Shown piece by piece: positions 9,790-18,532 of a stretch of DNA of 64,000 nt. Source of the DNA: Corynebacterium yudongzhengii (GTDB lineage: Bacteria; Actinomycetota; Actinomycetes; Mycobacteriales; Mycobacteriaceae); assembly GCF_003065405.1 (NCBI RefSeq), contig NZ_CP026947.1:806001-870000 (forward strand), given 5' to 3'. The position numbers and the translations under genes were made by a program. Position 1 is the first letter of the stretch; each line of letters opens with the position of its first letter. The notes beneath the pieces are model-generated. The model was not told the DNA's origin. It saw only the letters and a program-made list of their open reading frames with translations, and did not search any database.

Positions 9790-10403
9790 GCCAGCCCGAT
9801 TATCACAGCCGGCGCGTCGGAGCCGTCTTGGTGCTCGTACTGCTGATCTTTGCCGGCCTGTTCGTCTACGCGATGTTCGACGACGCCACCAACAAACCCC
9901 AGGCCATCGCCGGCGATCAACTCGGCCCCGATACCGACGAGTCCTTCACCGCCTACCAAGAGCGGGCGGGCGCGGGTCTTCAGCAGGCCGCGGAAGAGCA
10001 CGACGAGCCTGTCTTCGCCCTCGTGACCTTCGCCGAGCCGCTGACCGCCGGGAAGGCCGGGGAGCTGCTCGAAGGAATCGATCGAGTGAACACGATGCTG
10101 GTGGGCATCTCGACGCCGCGTCCGCTTCCCGAACCCATCAGCGGCAAGACGCGTGCCGACGTCTTCGCCCACCAGTTCTCCCTGATCGATAGCTCCCTCG
10201 AGGGCGTCGGTGACGTGCCGCGGCCCTACCGGCTCACCGCCGTGACCGCCTACGACACCCCGCAGGCTTTCGCGGAGCTCGCCGGTGCGGACTCGGTCGC
10301 GGCGGTGGAGGTTTTGCCCCCGGATGCGGCCTGGGGGAACTTCGGGATCCGCCCGGCAGTACCGCCCGGAATCGACATGTTGGAGGTCGCGGCGCCGCGG
10401 TAG
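9786..10403 (+). CDS. Single-pass membrane protein of unknown function
   Basis: The GTG at 9786 overlaps the TGA of rluD (GTGA), giving a 205-residue protein that begins [10 protein letters not shown]. One N-terminal membrane helix ([20 protein letters not shown]) is followed by an extracytoplasmic domain of about 165 residues with no recognised motif. Position and overlap make it the third gene of an lspA-rluD operon. An upstream extension of the same frame runs antiparallel to nothing but rluD codons and was not used. Downstream lies the 200-bp tandem repeat. Confidence 0.75.
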   Translation: MSQPDYHSRRVGAVLVLVLLIFAGLFVYAMFDDATNKPQAIAGDQLGPDTDESFTAYQERAGAGLQQAAEEHDEPVFALVTFAEPLTAGKAGELLEGIDRVNTMLVGISTPRPLPEPISGKTRADVFAHQFSLIDSSLEGVGDVPRPYRLTAVTAYDTPQAFAELAGADSVAAVEVLPPDAAWGNFGIRPAVPPGIDMLEVAAPR

Positions 10404-10407
10404 GGGT

Positions 10408-10444
10408 GTGGTGGGCTGTGTTGGGCTGTGCTGGGCTGTGCTGG
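10408..10444. repeat. Short tandem repeat, ~10-bp unit
   Basis: Three to four imperfect copies of a GGGCTGTGTT/GGGCTGTGCT unit just after the stop of the membrane protein gene. Confidence 0.65.
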
Positions 10445-10452
10445 CGTATGCA

Positions 10453-10950
10453 GCGCTAGCGCTGGTCGAAAGGAGTCACCCCTAAAGGAGTCCTGCTTTC
10501 GACCGCGCGAGAGTCCTTTCTATGAGGGTGATTTCGACCGGGCGTCTGGTTAAACGGCGTTTAAGTTTCTGCTGTGGCGGATGGGGTTGGTGTGCGGGTT
10601 GGGGTGGCGCTCCTGGGTGCCGGCGGGCTTTCGGTTAGCCGGTGTGCGTGTTGCGCTAGCGCTGGTCGAAAGGAGTCACCCCTAAAGGAGTCCTGCTTTC
10701 GACCGCGCGAGAGTCCTTTCTATGAGGGTGATTTCGACCGGGCGTCTGGTTAAACGGCGTTTAAGTTTCTGCTGTGGCGGATGGGGTTGGTGTGTGGATT
10801 GGGTTGGCGCTCCTAGGCGCCTGCGGGCTTCCGGTTGGCCGGTGTGCGTGTTGCGCTAGCGCTGGTCGAAAGGGGTCACCCCTAAAGGAGTCCTGCTTTC
10901 GACCGCGCGAGAGTCCTTTCTATGAGGGTGCTTTCGACCGCACGCAAAAA
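10453..10950. repeat. 200-bp tandem direct repeat, 2.5 copies, containing family A palindromes
   Basis: Units start at 10453, 10653 and 10853, so the period is exactly 200 bp; the third copy is cut after about 98 bp. Each unit starts with a family A palindrome (GCGCTAGCGCTGGTCGAAAG…). The two full units then carry a perfect TTAAACG-G-CGTTTAA palindrome (10550-10564 and 10750-10764) and a G/T-rich spacer. The copies differ at only a few positions, indicating recent duplication. Confidence 0.9.
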
Positions 10951-11003
10951 CGCACTACCGCTGTATGGTTTTGGGACCTGCACGAACCACCACACACCCC
11001 GAC

Positions 11004-11891
11004 CTACCCCGCATCCGCGGCCTCCCCACGCCTGCGCCGCCGAGCCCGACGCCGAATCGCTATCAGATCCCACAAATAGACCGCGACCGCTATCCAGATG
11101 ATGAGGAATCCGATCCACCGGTTCGTCGAGAGGTGTTCGTCCATGACGATGACGGCCCAGATCATCTGCATAGTCGGGGTGGAGTACTGCAGCATGCCGA
11201 TCGTGGATAGCGGCAGCCTCTTGGCCCCGGCGCCGAAGAAGAACAAGGGGGCTGCGGTGATGACGCCCGCAACCATGAGCAACACCGCATGCCCGGCGCC
11301 TTCGGTCGTGAAGGTGGAAGCGCCGGTGGCCTCGAGGTAGAGCAGGTAGGCCGCCGCGATGGGGGAGACAACCAGCGTCTCCGCGGTCAAGGAGGCGGCC
11401 GCGGAGAGCGAGACCCGCTTTTTCACCAGCCCGTAGAAACCGAAGGTGAACGCCATGCCGAGCGCCATCACCGGCGGCTGGCCGGTGAGCACCGTCAACC
11501 ACACCACGCCGACGGCCGCAATCGCCACCGAGATCAGTTGCAGGCGGCGCAGTTTTTCGCCGAGGAAGATCATCGCCAACGCGATCGACAGCAGTGGGTT
11601 GATGTAGTAACCGAGCGCCGCATCCGCCACGTTGCCGGAGTTCACGGCGAGCACGTAGGTGCCCCAGTTGCCGGAGATCAGCAGGCCGGCGGCGACGATG
11701 CGCCTCCACTCGCGGCCGTCTGCGCTGCGTAGTTCCTTCCAGTTCCGCATCACCGACATGACGATGACCATGAAGATCGCGCACCACAGGATGCGGTGCG
11801 AGAGGATCTCGAGGGGCCCAGCCGGCAGCAGTAGGGGGAAGAAGGCCGGGAAGAAACCCCACATCAGGTATGCGATGAGGATGTAGGCCAT
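11004..11891 (-). CDS. rarD: RarD-like EamA-family transporter
   Basis: A 295-residue protein with about ten membrane helices. It opens with AYILIAYLMWGFFPAFFPLL and contains LSHRILWC and GNWGTYVLAVNSGNV segments characteristic of RarD (the chloramphenicol-sensitivity protein family). Two EamA halves are visible, the second including LQYSTPTMQMIWAVIVMDE. The C-terminus is a basic, Arg-rich tail. TAAGCT (minus strand, 11900-11905) lies 8 nt before the ATG, suggesting a leaderless transcript. Substrate is unknown. Upstream it is divergent from dnaE. Confidence 0.88.
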   Translation of the reverse strand: MAYILIAYLMWGFFPAFFPLLLPAGPLEILSHRILWCAIFMVIVMSVMRNWKELRSADGREWRRIVAAGLLISGNWGTYVLAVNSGNVADAALGYYINPLLSIALAMIFLGEKLRRLQLISVAIAAVGVVWLTVLTGQPPVMALGMAFTFGFYGLVKKRVSLSAAASLTAETLVVSPIAAAYLLYLEATGASTFTTEGAGHAVLLMVAGVITAAPLFFFGAGAKRLPLSTIGMLQYSTPTMQMIWAVIVMDEHLSTNRWIGFLIIWIAVAVYLWDLIAIRRRARRRRRGEAADAG

Positions 11892-11986
11892 AGACGATGA
11901 GCTTAATCACGGCGGGCGTTTCCCGTCGGGAAGCGGGCGTACGCAGGTGTGACAGAGATGTAATTTACGGCCGCGGCGACGGCGGT

Positions 11987-11992
11987 TAGTAT
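11987..11992 (+). promoter_or_regulatory. -10 box of leaderless dnaE
   Basis: TAGTAT is followed by exactly 7 nt and then ATG 12000. An in-frame ATG at 11991 lies inside this box, so 12000 is preferred as the start. Confidence 0.6.
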
Positions 11993-11999
11993 GACGCGC

Positions 12000-14900
12000 A
12001 TGGGGAAGCGTTCATTCGTGCATCTGCACAATCACACCGAGTATTCCATGCTGGACGGCATGGCCAAGATCGACATGTTGGCCGAGGAGGTCAAGCGCCA
12101 AGGCATGCCCGCGGTCGGCATGACTGACCATGGCAACATGTTCGGCTCGGACGCTTTCTACCGTGCGATGACGGCGGCGGACATCAAGCCGATCATCGGC
12201 ATCGAGGCCTACATGGCCCCGGAGTCGCGCTTCAACAAAAAGCGTGTGACCTGGGGTACTCCGGATCAGAAGCGCGATGACGTCTCGGCATCAGGTGCGT
12301 ATCTCCACCAGACCATGATCGCGGAGAACGCCACGGGCTTGAAGAACCTCTTCTACCTGTCGTCGATGGCGTCTTACGAGGGGCAGCTCGGCAAGTGGCC
12401 CCGCATGGACGCAGAGCTCATCGCCGAGCGTGCCGACGGCATCATCGCCACCACCGGCTGCCCTTCTGGCGACGTGCAGACCCGCCTGCGCCTCGGGCAG
12501 TTCGACGAGGCCCTCGAGGCCGCCGCGATGTGGCAGGACATCTACGGCAAGGAGAACTACTTCCTCGAGCTCATGGATCATGGCCTGCACATCGAGCGCC
12601 GCGTGCGTGATCAGCTGCTCGAGATCGGCCAGAAATTGGACCTGCCGCCACTGGTGACCAACGACTGCCACTACGTCCTCGAGTCCCAGGCGCCGGCGCA
12701 CGAGGCCATGCTGTGTGTGCAGACGGGCAAGACGCTTCTCGACGCCGACCGCTTCAAATTCGACGGCACCGGCTACTACATCAAGTCTGCCGAGCAGATG
12801 CGCGAGACCTGGGATGAGATGGTCCCGAAGGGCTGCGACAACACCCTCTGGATCGCCGAGCGCGTCGGCGACTACAGCGAGGTCTGGGAAGAGCACACCC
12901 ACGACCGCATGCCCATCGCCGACGTCCCCGAAGGCTATAACCCGACGACCTGGCTCACCCACGAGGTCAAGGCCGGCCTCAGTGAGCGTTTCGACGGCGG
13001 CGACGTCCCCGACGAGTACCTCGAGCGCGCCGAATACGAGATCGAGGTCATTGACGGTAAGGGCTATCCGTCCTACTTTCTCATCGTCGCCGAGCTGATT
13101 CGCCACGCCCGCGAGATCGGCATCCGCGTCGGGCCGGGCCGTGGTTCGGCCGCGGGTTCTCTGGTCGCCTACGCGCTGAAGATCACGAACATCGACCCGC
13201 TCGAACATGGCCTTTTGTTCGAGAGGTTTTTGAACCCGGAGCGTCCGTCGGCACCTGATATCGATATCGACTTCGACGATCGCCGCCGCGGCGAGATGAT
13301 CACCTACGCCGCTGAGCGCTGGGGCGAGGACAAGATCGCCCAGGTGATCACCTTCGGCACCGTCAAGACGAAGCAGGCGATCAAGGACGCGGCGAAGGTG
13401 AACTTCGGCCAGCCGGGCTTCCAGATGGCAGACCGCATCAACGGTGCGCTGCCCCCGGCGATCATGGCCAAGGACATCCCGCTGGCGGGTATTACCGATC
13501 CCGAACACGAGCGCTACAACGAGGCCTCCGAGGTGCGCTCGTTGATTGAGACGGACCCGGACGTCGCCAAGATTTATGAGACCGCCCGTGGCCTGGAAGG
13601 CGTGGTGCGCCAGGCCGGCGTGCACGCCTGTGCCGTGATTATGGCGAGCGTGCGCCTGCTCGATCACATCCCGATGTGGAAGCGGCCCGCCGACGGTGCC
13701 ATCATCACCGGCTGGGACTACCCGGCCTGCGAGGCCATCGGCCTTTTGAAGATGGACTTCCTCGGCCTGCGCAACCTCACGGTCATCGGCGATGCCATCG
13801 AGAACATCAAGCGCAACCGCGGCGAGACGGTGCTTCTCGACGACCTCGAGACCAACGACCCCGCCGTCTACGAACTGCTCGGCCGCGGCGATACCCTCGG
13901 CGTGTTCCAGCTCGACGGCGGCGGCATGCAGGAGCTGCTCAAGCGCATGAAGCCGACCGGCTTCAACGATATTGTCGCCTCCCTGGCGCTGTACCGCCCA
14001 GGCCCGATGGGCGTCAACGCCCACTTCGACTACGCCGATCGCAAAAACGGTCGCCAGGAGATCACCCCGATCCACCCGGAACTCGAGGAGCCGCTGCGCG
14101 ACATCCTCGACGAGACTTATGGCCTGATCGTGTATCAGGAGCAGATCATGGAGATCTCCCGCAAGGTCGCCAACTACACCGCCGGCGAGGCCGATGGCTT
14201 CCGTAAGGCCATGGGTAAGAAGAAGCCCGAGGTCCTGGCCCAGCAATACGAGAAGTTCTCGCAGGGCATGTTCGACAACGGCTACTCCAAGTCGGCCGTC
14301 GACGCGCTGTGGGGAACGATCGAGCCCTTCGCCTCGTACGCGTTCAACAAGTCGCACGCCGCCGGCTACGGCCTGGTGTCCTACTGGACGGCCTACCTCA
14401 AGGCGAACTACGCCCCGGAGTACATGGCCGCGCTTCTGACCTCGGTCGGCGACAAGAAGGACAAGTCCGCGATCTACCTCTCCGATTGCCGGCACTTGGA
14501 CATCAAGGTGCTGCCGCCGGATGTCAACGAGTCCGAGCAGGACTTCGTCGCCGTCGGCGAGGACATCCGCTATGGCATGTCCGCGATCCGCAACGTCGGG
14601 CGCGAGGTGGTCGACTCGATCATTAAAACGCGCACGACGAAGGGGAGGTTTACGTCGTTTACTGATTACCTCGACAAGATCGATTTGCTGCCGTGCAACA
14701 AGCGCATCACCGAATCGCTGATCAAGGCCGGCGCCTTCGACTCGCTGGGCCATCCCCGCAAGGGCCTCATGCTCGTTCAGGAAGATGCGGTCGATTCCGT
14801 GTTGACCACCAAGAAGGCCGCCGATAAGGGCCAGTTCGACCTGTTCGCCGGCCTCGGCGGCGACGATGGGGGAGAGGGGTCGAGCGTTTTCGCCATCGAC

Positions 14901-15560
14901 ATTCCCGACGACAGCTGGGAGCGCAAGCACGAGCTCACCCTGGAGCGCGAGATGCTCGGTATGTACGTCTCGGGCCACCCGCTCGACGGCTACGAAGACG
15001 CCCTGGCCGCCCAGACGGATACCCAGATGACCACCATCCTGGCCGGCGAAGTCCACCACAAGCAGCAGCTGGTCATCGGCGGCATCATCTCTGGGGTGGA
15101 TCGGCGCTTTTCCAAGAAAGACGGCTCGCCGTGGGCAATCGTCACGGTGGAAGACCACCACGGCGCCCAGGTGGAGATCCTGGTGTTCAACAAGGTCTAC
15201 TCGCTGGTCGCGCCGCAGATCGTCGAGGACAACATCATCCTGGCGAAGGTGCATGTCTCCATCCGCGACGGGCGGACCTCGCTGTTTTGCGACGACATCC
15301 GCGTCCCCGACCTCGGCCCCGGCAACGGTGCGGGTCTGCCGCTGCGGCTGACCATGCGCACGGAGCAGTGCACCGTCGATAACATCGCGAAGCTGAAGAA
15401 CGTGCTCGTGAATAACAGCGGCGACTCCGACGTCTACCTCAACCTCGTGGCGGGGGAGGAGTCGACGCTCATGGTCCTCGGCGAACACCTGCGCGTGGAG
15501 CGTTCCGGTAACCTCATGGGTGATCTCAAGGCCACGATGGGCTCGGGCATTCTCGGCTGA
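12000..15560 (+). CDS. dnaE: DNA polymerase III alpha subunit
   Basis: Catalytic subunit of the replicative polymerase; 1186 residues. The N-terminal PHP domain begins [16 protein letters not shown] and retains the histidine-rich metal site. The polymerase core contains [14 protein letters not shown], with the catalytic aspartates, and [11 protein letters not shown], with the third. The helix-hairpin-helix region and a C-terminal OB domain ([15 protein letters not shown]) follow. The start at 12000 is chosen because a TAGTAT box lies 7 nt upstream; the ATG at 11991 would add three residues. It is monocistronic, with the acetyltransferase gene 28 nt downstream having its own -10 box. Confidence 0.97.
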   Translation: MGKRSFVHLHNHTEYSMLDGMAKIDMLAEEVKRQGMPAVGMTDHGNMFGSDAFYRAMTAADIKPIIGIEAYMAPESRFNKKRVTWGTPDQKRDDVSASGAYLHQTMIAENATGLKNLFYLSSMASYEGQLGKWPRMDAELIAERADGIIATTGCPSGDVQTRLRLGQFDEALEAAAMWQDIYGKENYFLELMDHGLHIERRVRDQLLEIGQKLDLPPLVTNDCHYVLESQAPAHEAMLCVQTGKTLLDADRFKFDGTGYYIKSAEQMRETWDEMVPKGCDNTLWIAERVGDYSEVWEEHTHDRMPIADVPEGYNPTTWLTHEVKAGLSERFDGGDVPDEYLERAEYEIEVIDGKGYPSYFLIVAELIRHAREIGIRVGPGRGSAAGSLVAYALKITNIDPLEHGLLFERFLNPERPSAPDIDIDFDDRRRGEMITYAAERWGEDKIAQVITFGTVKTKQAIKDAAKVNFGQPGFQMADRINGALPPAIMAKDIPLAGITDPEHERYNEASEVRSLIETDPDVAKIYETARGLEGVVRQAGVHACAVIMASVRLLDHIPMWKRPADGAIITGWDYPACEAIGLLKMDFLGLRNLTVIGDAIENIKRNRGETVLLDDLETNDPAVYELLGRGDTLGVFQLDGGGMQELLKRMKPTGFNDIVASLALYRPGPMGVNAHFDYADRKNGRQEITPIHPELEEPLRDILDETYGLIVYQEQIMEISRKVANYTAGEADGFRKAMGKKKPEVLAQQYEKFSQGMFDNGYSKSAVDALWGTIEPFASYAFNKSHAAGYGLVSYWTAYLKANYAPEYMAALLTSVGDKKDKSAIYLSDCRHLDIKVLPPDVNESEQDFVAVGEDIRYGMSAIRNVGREVVDSIIKTRTTKGRFTSFTDYLDKIDLLPCNKRITESLIKAGAFDSLGHPRKGLMLVQEDAVDSVLTTKKAADKGQFDLFAGLGGDDGGEGSSVFAIDIPDDSWERKHELTLEREMLGMYVSGHPLDGYEDALAAQTDTQMTTILAGEVHHKQQLVIGGIISGVDRRFSKKDGSPWAIVTVEDHHGAQVEILVFNKVYSLVAPQIVEDNIILAKVHVSIRDGRTSLFCDDIRVPDLGPGNGAGLPLRLTMRTEQCTVDNIAKLKNVLVNNSGDSDVYLNLVAGEESTLMVLGEHLRVERSGNLMGDLKATMGSGILG

Positions 15561-15588
15561 GAATGATCCCGGTCTAGGCTGGTGTGCC

Positions 15589-16098
15589 ATGACTTCTGGC
15601 AACCACACACCGGAGATCCTCCTGCGAGAGACTACCGCCGAGGATCTGACCTACATCAAGCGGCTGAACTACCTCGCCGAGGTTTTCGGCGAGGAGTCCA
15701 CCACCCCCGACTCGCAGGGCTTCTTGGCGTCGGCGCGGTTCTACGTCGACGCGTGGCGCGCAAAGCAGGGCGGGTTCATCGCGATGGATACCTCGCTGGA
15801 CAATCCCGCCGGCGGTGTCTGGATCATCGAAGGTGACGACGATCTGCATGGCACCGGATATGTTTCCGCCGACATTCCTGAGCTGGCTATCGCCGTCGAG
15901 AAGCGCTACCAGGGCCACAAGCTGGGCCCGCGCCTGATCCAGGCGGCGACCGAGCTGGCGCGTGAGCGGGGCTTCGCCGGTATTTCGCTGGCGGTCAACC
16001 TCGACAACACGCGTGCGCATCGGCTGTATGAGCGGCTGGGCTTCGTATTCCATGCCGAGCGCGAGGATAATCACATCGCGATGGTGCGCCGTTTCTGA
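15589..16098 (+). CDS. GNAT-family N-acetyltransferase
   Basis: A 169-residue acetyl-CoA-dependent acyltransferase. The core GNAT fold is visible as VEKRYQGHKLGPRLIQAA (acetyl-CoA pyrophosphate loop) followed by AVNLDNTRAHRLYERLGF. The N-terminal part (LRETTAEDLTYIKRLNY) is the usual substrate-side region. The start ATG 15589 is preferred over an upstream extension because TAGGCT lies 8 nt before it and the upstream frame overlaps the end of dnaE. Substrate not predictable. Confidence 0.85.
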   Translation: MTSGNHTPEILLRETTAEDLTYIKRLNYLAEVFGEESTTPDSQGFLASARFYVDAWRAKQGGFIAMDTSLDNPAGGVWIIEGDDDLHGTGYVSADIPELAIAVEKRYQGHKLGPRLIQAATELARERGFAGISLAVNLDNTRAHRLYERLGFVFHAEREDNHIAMVRRF

Positions 16099-16138
16099 CA
16101 CCCCGGGGACTTATTGAATTTTCGTTGAAAATGGGTGC

Positions 16139-16167
16139 TACGCTAGCTGGGTAGACAGATCAGTTCA
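16139..16167 (+). promoter_or_regulatory. Promoter and McbR-like site upstream of the MetE-like gene
   Basis: TACGCT at 16139-16144 is a plausible -10 box, giving a leader of about 55 nt. At 16152-16167, overlapping the expected start of transcription, TAGAC-N6-GTTCA matches 8 of 10 fixed positions of the corynebacterial McbR operator (TAGAC-N6-GTCTA), a regulator of sulfur and methionine genes. The match is partial. Confidence 0.35.
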
Positions 16168-16205
16168 CTCTGTGTGGCGTTTCAGAAAGGTAGAGCGAAT
16201 ACACG

Positions 16206-17408
16206 ATGGTCAACAAGATCCGCACCACCCACGTCGGCTCTCTGCCGCGCACCCCGGAGCTTCTGGAGGCGAACAACCAGCGCGCCAACGGCACCATCGA
16301 CGATGAGAAGTTCTTCGAGATTCTCGAGAACTCCGTCAACGAGGTGGTCAAGCGCCAGGTGGATCTCGGCGTCGACATCGTCAACGAAGGCGAGTACGGC
16401 CACATCACCTCCGGTGCCGTGGACTACGGAGCGTGGTGGAACTACTCGTTTAGCCGGCTGGGCGGGCTGACCATGACCGACGAGGATCGCTGGGCCGCCC
16501 AGGAGGTCGTGCGCTCCGCGCCGGGCAACATTCGTCTCACCTCGTTCTCCGATCGCCGCGACCGCGCGCTGTTCTCGGAGGCATACAACGACCCGGACTC
16601 CGGCATCTTCGCTGGCCGCGCCAAGGTGGGCAACCCGAAGTTCACCGGCGAGGTCACCTACATCGGCCAGAAAGAAGTCGAGACCGATATCCGCCTGCTG
16701 CGCAACGCCATGGACGCCGCCGGCGCGAAGGAGGGCTTCGTCGCTGCGCTCTCGCCGGGCTCTGCGGCCCGCCTGAAGGATGAGTACTATTACGACGACA
16801 CCGCGCTGGTGAACGCCTGTGCCGACGCCATGTCCCAGGAGTACAAGGCGATTACCGACGCCGGCTTCACCGTCCAGCTCGACGCCCCGGACCTCGCCGA
16901 GGCATGGGACCAGATCAACCCGGAGCCGTCGGTCGCCGACTTCCAGGACTGGCTGAAGATTCGTATCGACGCCATCAACTCCGCCCTCAAGGGTCTCCCG
17001 CGGGAGCAGACCCGACTGCACATCTGCTGGGGTTCCTGGCACGGCCCGCATGTCACCGACGTGCCCTTCGAGGACATCATCGACGTCATCCTCGAGGCCA
17101 ACGTTGGCGGCTACAGCTTCGAGGCGTCAAGCCCCCGCCACGGACACGAGTGGCGCGTCTGGTCCGACGGGCGCCTGCCCGAAGGCCGCGTCATCTACCC
17201 GGGCATGGTGTCGCACTCGACGAACGCCGTCGAGCACCCGCGCCTAGTGGCCGATCGCATCATTCGCTTCGCCGAGCAGGTCGGTCCGGAAAACGTCATC
17301 GCCTCCACGGACTGCGGCCTCGGCGGTCGCCTGAACCACCAAATCGCCTGGGCTAAGCTTCAGTCGCTGGTCGAGGGCGCCGAGATCGCTACCAAGGAGC
17401 TCTTCTAG
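16206..17408 (+). CDS. Cobalamin-independent methionine synthase II-family protein (MetE C-domain-like)
   Basis: A 400-residue stand-alone MetE C-terminal-type barrel, about half the size of true MetE. It begins IRTTHVGSLPRTPEL. Likely zinc ligands are seen in LHICWGSWHGPH and in STDCGLGGR. This architecture is shared with epoxyalkane:coenzyme M transferase-like and other alkyl-transfer enzymes, so the substrate may be a thiol other than homocysteine. AGAAAGG precedes the ATG at 16206. It is monocistronic. The possible McbR-type operator in the leader would fit a role in sulfur metabolism. Family is firm; exact reaction uncertain. Confidence 0.85.
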   Translation: MVNKIRTTHVGSLPRTPELLEANNQRANGTIDDEKFFEILENSVNEVVKRQVDLGVDIVNEGEYGHITSGAVDYGAWWNYSFSRLGGLTMTDEDRWAAQEVVRSAPGNIRLTSFSDRRDRALFSEAYNDPDSGIFAGRAKVGNPKFTGEVTYIGQKEVETDIRLLRNAMDAAGAKEGFVAALSPGSAARLKDEYYYDDTALVNACADAMSQEYKAITDAGFTVQLDAPDLAEAWDQINPEPSVADFQDWLKIRIDAINSALKGLPREQTRLHICWGSWHGPHVTDVPFEDIIDVILEANVGGYSFEASSPRHGHEWRVWSDGRLPEGRVIYPGMVSHSTNAVEHPRLVADRIIRFAEQVGPENVIASTDCGLGGRLNHQIAWAKLQSLVEGAEIATKELF

Positions 17409-17416
17409 GGCCCTGC

Positions 17417-17746
17417 TCAGGCGTAGCACAAGTCGATGTTGAACTTGTGGTCGATATCGCTGGAGAAGTTCAAATTCCAGCGGATATCGGAAGGCGTCAG
17501 CGCCATGCCCGTGTGCACCTGCGGGTGCGCCGGGTGGCTGATCTTGTAGTGCTTGCCGCCGCGGGAGACCTCAAAGCCTTTGCTCTTGGAAAGCGGAATC
17601 ATATGTTGCGGATCATCCGGTAGGGAACGCCGCTGCCGCTGAGACGTGGATGCCGGCTTGGCTTTGCGCCGGGGCTGAGGGCTCGGCGACTCGGAGCGCT
17701 TATTCGGCGCGAAGTAGATCAGCAGATCTTCTTCGGGGTTGACCAC
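17417..17746 (-). CDS. Small hypothetical protein with HicA-like C-terminal segment
   Basis: A 109-residue frame opening at a GTG (17746). The first half is basic and Pro/Ser-rich (NKRSESPSPQPRRKAKP). The second half (SKGFEVSRGGKHYKISHP, then TPSDIRWNLN) resembles the HicA mRNA-interferase fold, including the histidine position of GSHH-type motifs. The open frame continues upstream of the GTG for about 20 codons without an ATG, which may mean the true N-terminus is lost. No HicB-like partner is adjacent. I would treat it as a possible toxin relic or an unrelated small protein. Confidence 0.45.
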   Translation of the reverse strand: MVNPEEDLLIYFAPNKRSESPSPQPRRKAKPASTSQRQRRSLPDDPQHMIPLSKSKGFEVSRGGKHYKISHPAHPQVHTGMALTPSDIRWNLNFSSDIDHKFNIDLCYA

Positions 17747-18066
17747 CAGGTAGTAGTCCTTGGTGCGATTTTCGCTATTCTGTTCACCATGTTTGGTTTC
17801 TTTAACCTGAGTTAGGACATTTAGTCAGGTTTTGGCAGCCGTTCGATGATGGCGGCGACCACGAGTTCCACATGACCGGTCAAGAAAGTATTCCTAAGGG
17901 AACACCTGACTTTGAGCTCTTCCCGTTCCCCGGAGAGGCACGATCGTCGAACCTGGAGAGCGATTGATCGATGAACCCGGCGGTCTCAACAGCGCCACTT
18001 TCACCCCAGCCCGATGAGACGAGAAAACCCCCGGACCACCAAGCGGCCCGGGGGAATTCTTCAGTC
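17747..18066. other. Intergenic stretch with possible coding remnants
   Basis: About 320 bases. One plus-strand frame near 17810-17965 reads FWQPFDDGGDHEFHMTGQES and continues to a TGA at 17965-17967. It looks protein-like but has only an internal ATG (17874) and no clear ribosome-binding site. A GC-rich hairpin at 18028-18054 is listed as a terminator. Confidence 0.4.
18028..18054 (-). terminator. Rho-independent terminator for the minus-strand secreted-protein genes
   Basis: On the minus strand a CCCCCGGGCCGC arm and a GTCCGGGGG arm form a GC-rich stem with a short loop, followed by TTTTC. It lies 13 bases beyond the stop of the small secreted protein gene. Confidence 0.75.
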
Positions 18067-18444
18067 TTAGCGCCCGAAGTTTGCGAGCATTCCCTCGATG
18101 TTCTCCACGCCGATGATCGGGATGAACGTGACGCCGGCCTGAATGATCAGTCCGACGGCAGCCACGATGGCACCGATGATGGCCATCGCCAGCTCACCCT
18201 CCGGGCTCGGGTTGATGGAGCTCTGGACCCACTCGGGGAGGTGCGAGTAGTCCTTCTCCTCGTTCTCGGTCTCCCCCTCCTCAGCCTCAACCTCACCCTC
18301 AGCAGCCGGCTGCTCGGCAACCTCAGCCTGCTCAGTGCTAGAAGACTGGGGCAGGCTAGAAGAGGACTGGGCAACAGCCGGGGTGGTCAGGGCCAGGGCA
18401 GAGCTGGTGGCGGCGATCAGCGCGAGAGAAATACGACGACGCAT
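18067..18444 (-). CDS. Small exported protein with C-terminal hydrophobic segment
   Basis: A 125-residue protein of unknown function. A classical signal peptide (RRRISLALIAATSSALALTT, cleavage after PAVA) is followed by a Ser- and Glu-rich linker (about residues 35-70). A hydrophobic C-terminus (AMAIIGAIVAAVGLIIQAGV) then leads to a short amphipathic tail. The start ATG 18444 has AAAGGA 8-13 nt upstream; an ATG/GTG further upstream has none. It lies downstream of the large YncE-like exported protein in the same direction, and both share the plan of signal peptide, Ser/acidic linker and hydrophobic C-terminus. A terminator follows. Confidence 0.75.
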   Translation of the reverse strand: MRRRISLALIAATSSALALTTPAVAQSSSSLPQSSSTEQAEVAEQPAAEGEVEAEEGETENEEKDYSHLPEWVQSSINPSPEGELAMAIIGAIVAAVGLIIQAGVTFIPIIGVENIEGMLANFGR

Positions 18445-18532
18445 AGTGACATTCCTTTGCAAACTTCGGAGATTGAGGAGCCGGACACGAAGTTAGCACC
18501 CACCTCGCTATACGGGAACCCTCAGAGAACTT

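Larger units (their letters stand above)
10404..11003. other. Gene-free stretch dominated by 200-bp tandem repeats
   Basis: No gene is supported. It starts with a short GGGCTGTGYT-type microsatellite at about 10408-10444 and continues with the tandem array at 10453-10950. It ends 54 bases before the convergent end of the rarD-like gene. Confidence 0.75.

Noticed and set aside
10453-10950. CRISPR array
   Set aside because: The unit is 200 bp with nearly identical copies and no variable spacers, and no cas genes are present.
12291-15608. 1105-codon open frame antisense to dnaE
   Set aside because: A shadow of dnaE codon bias; dnaE carries all catalytic motifs on the other strand.
16145-16205. 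Riboswitch in the MetE-like leader
   Set aside because: Only ~55 nt long with one weak hairpin; no SAM or cobalamin aptamer features.
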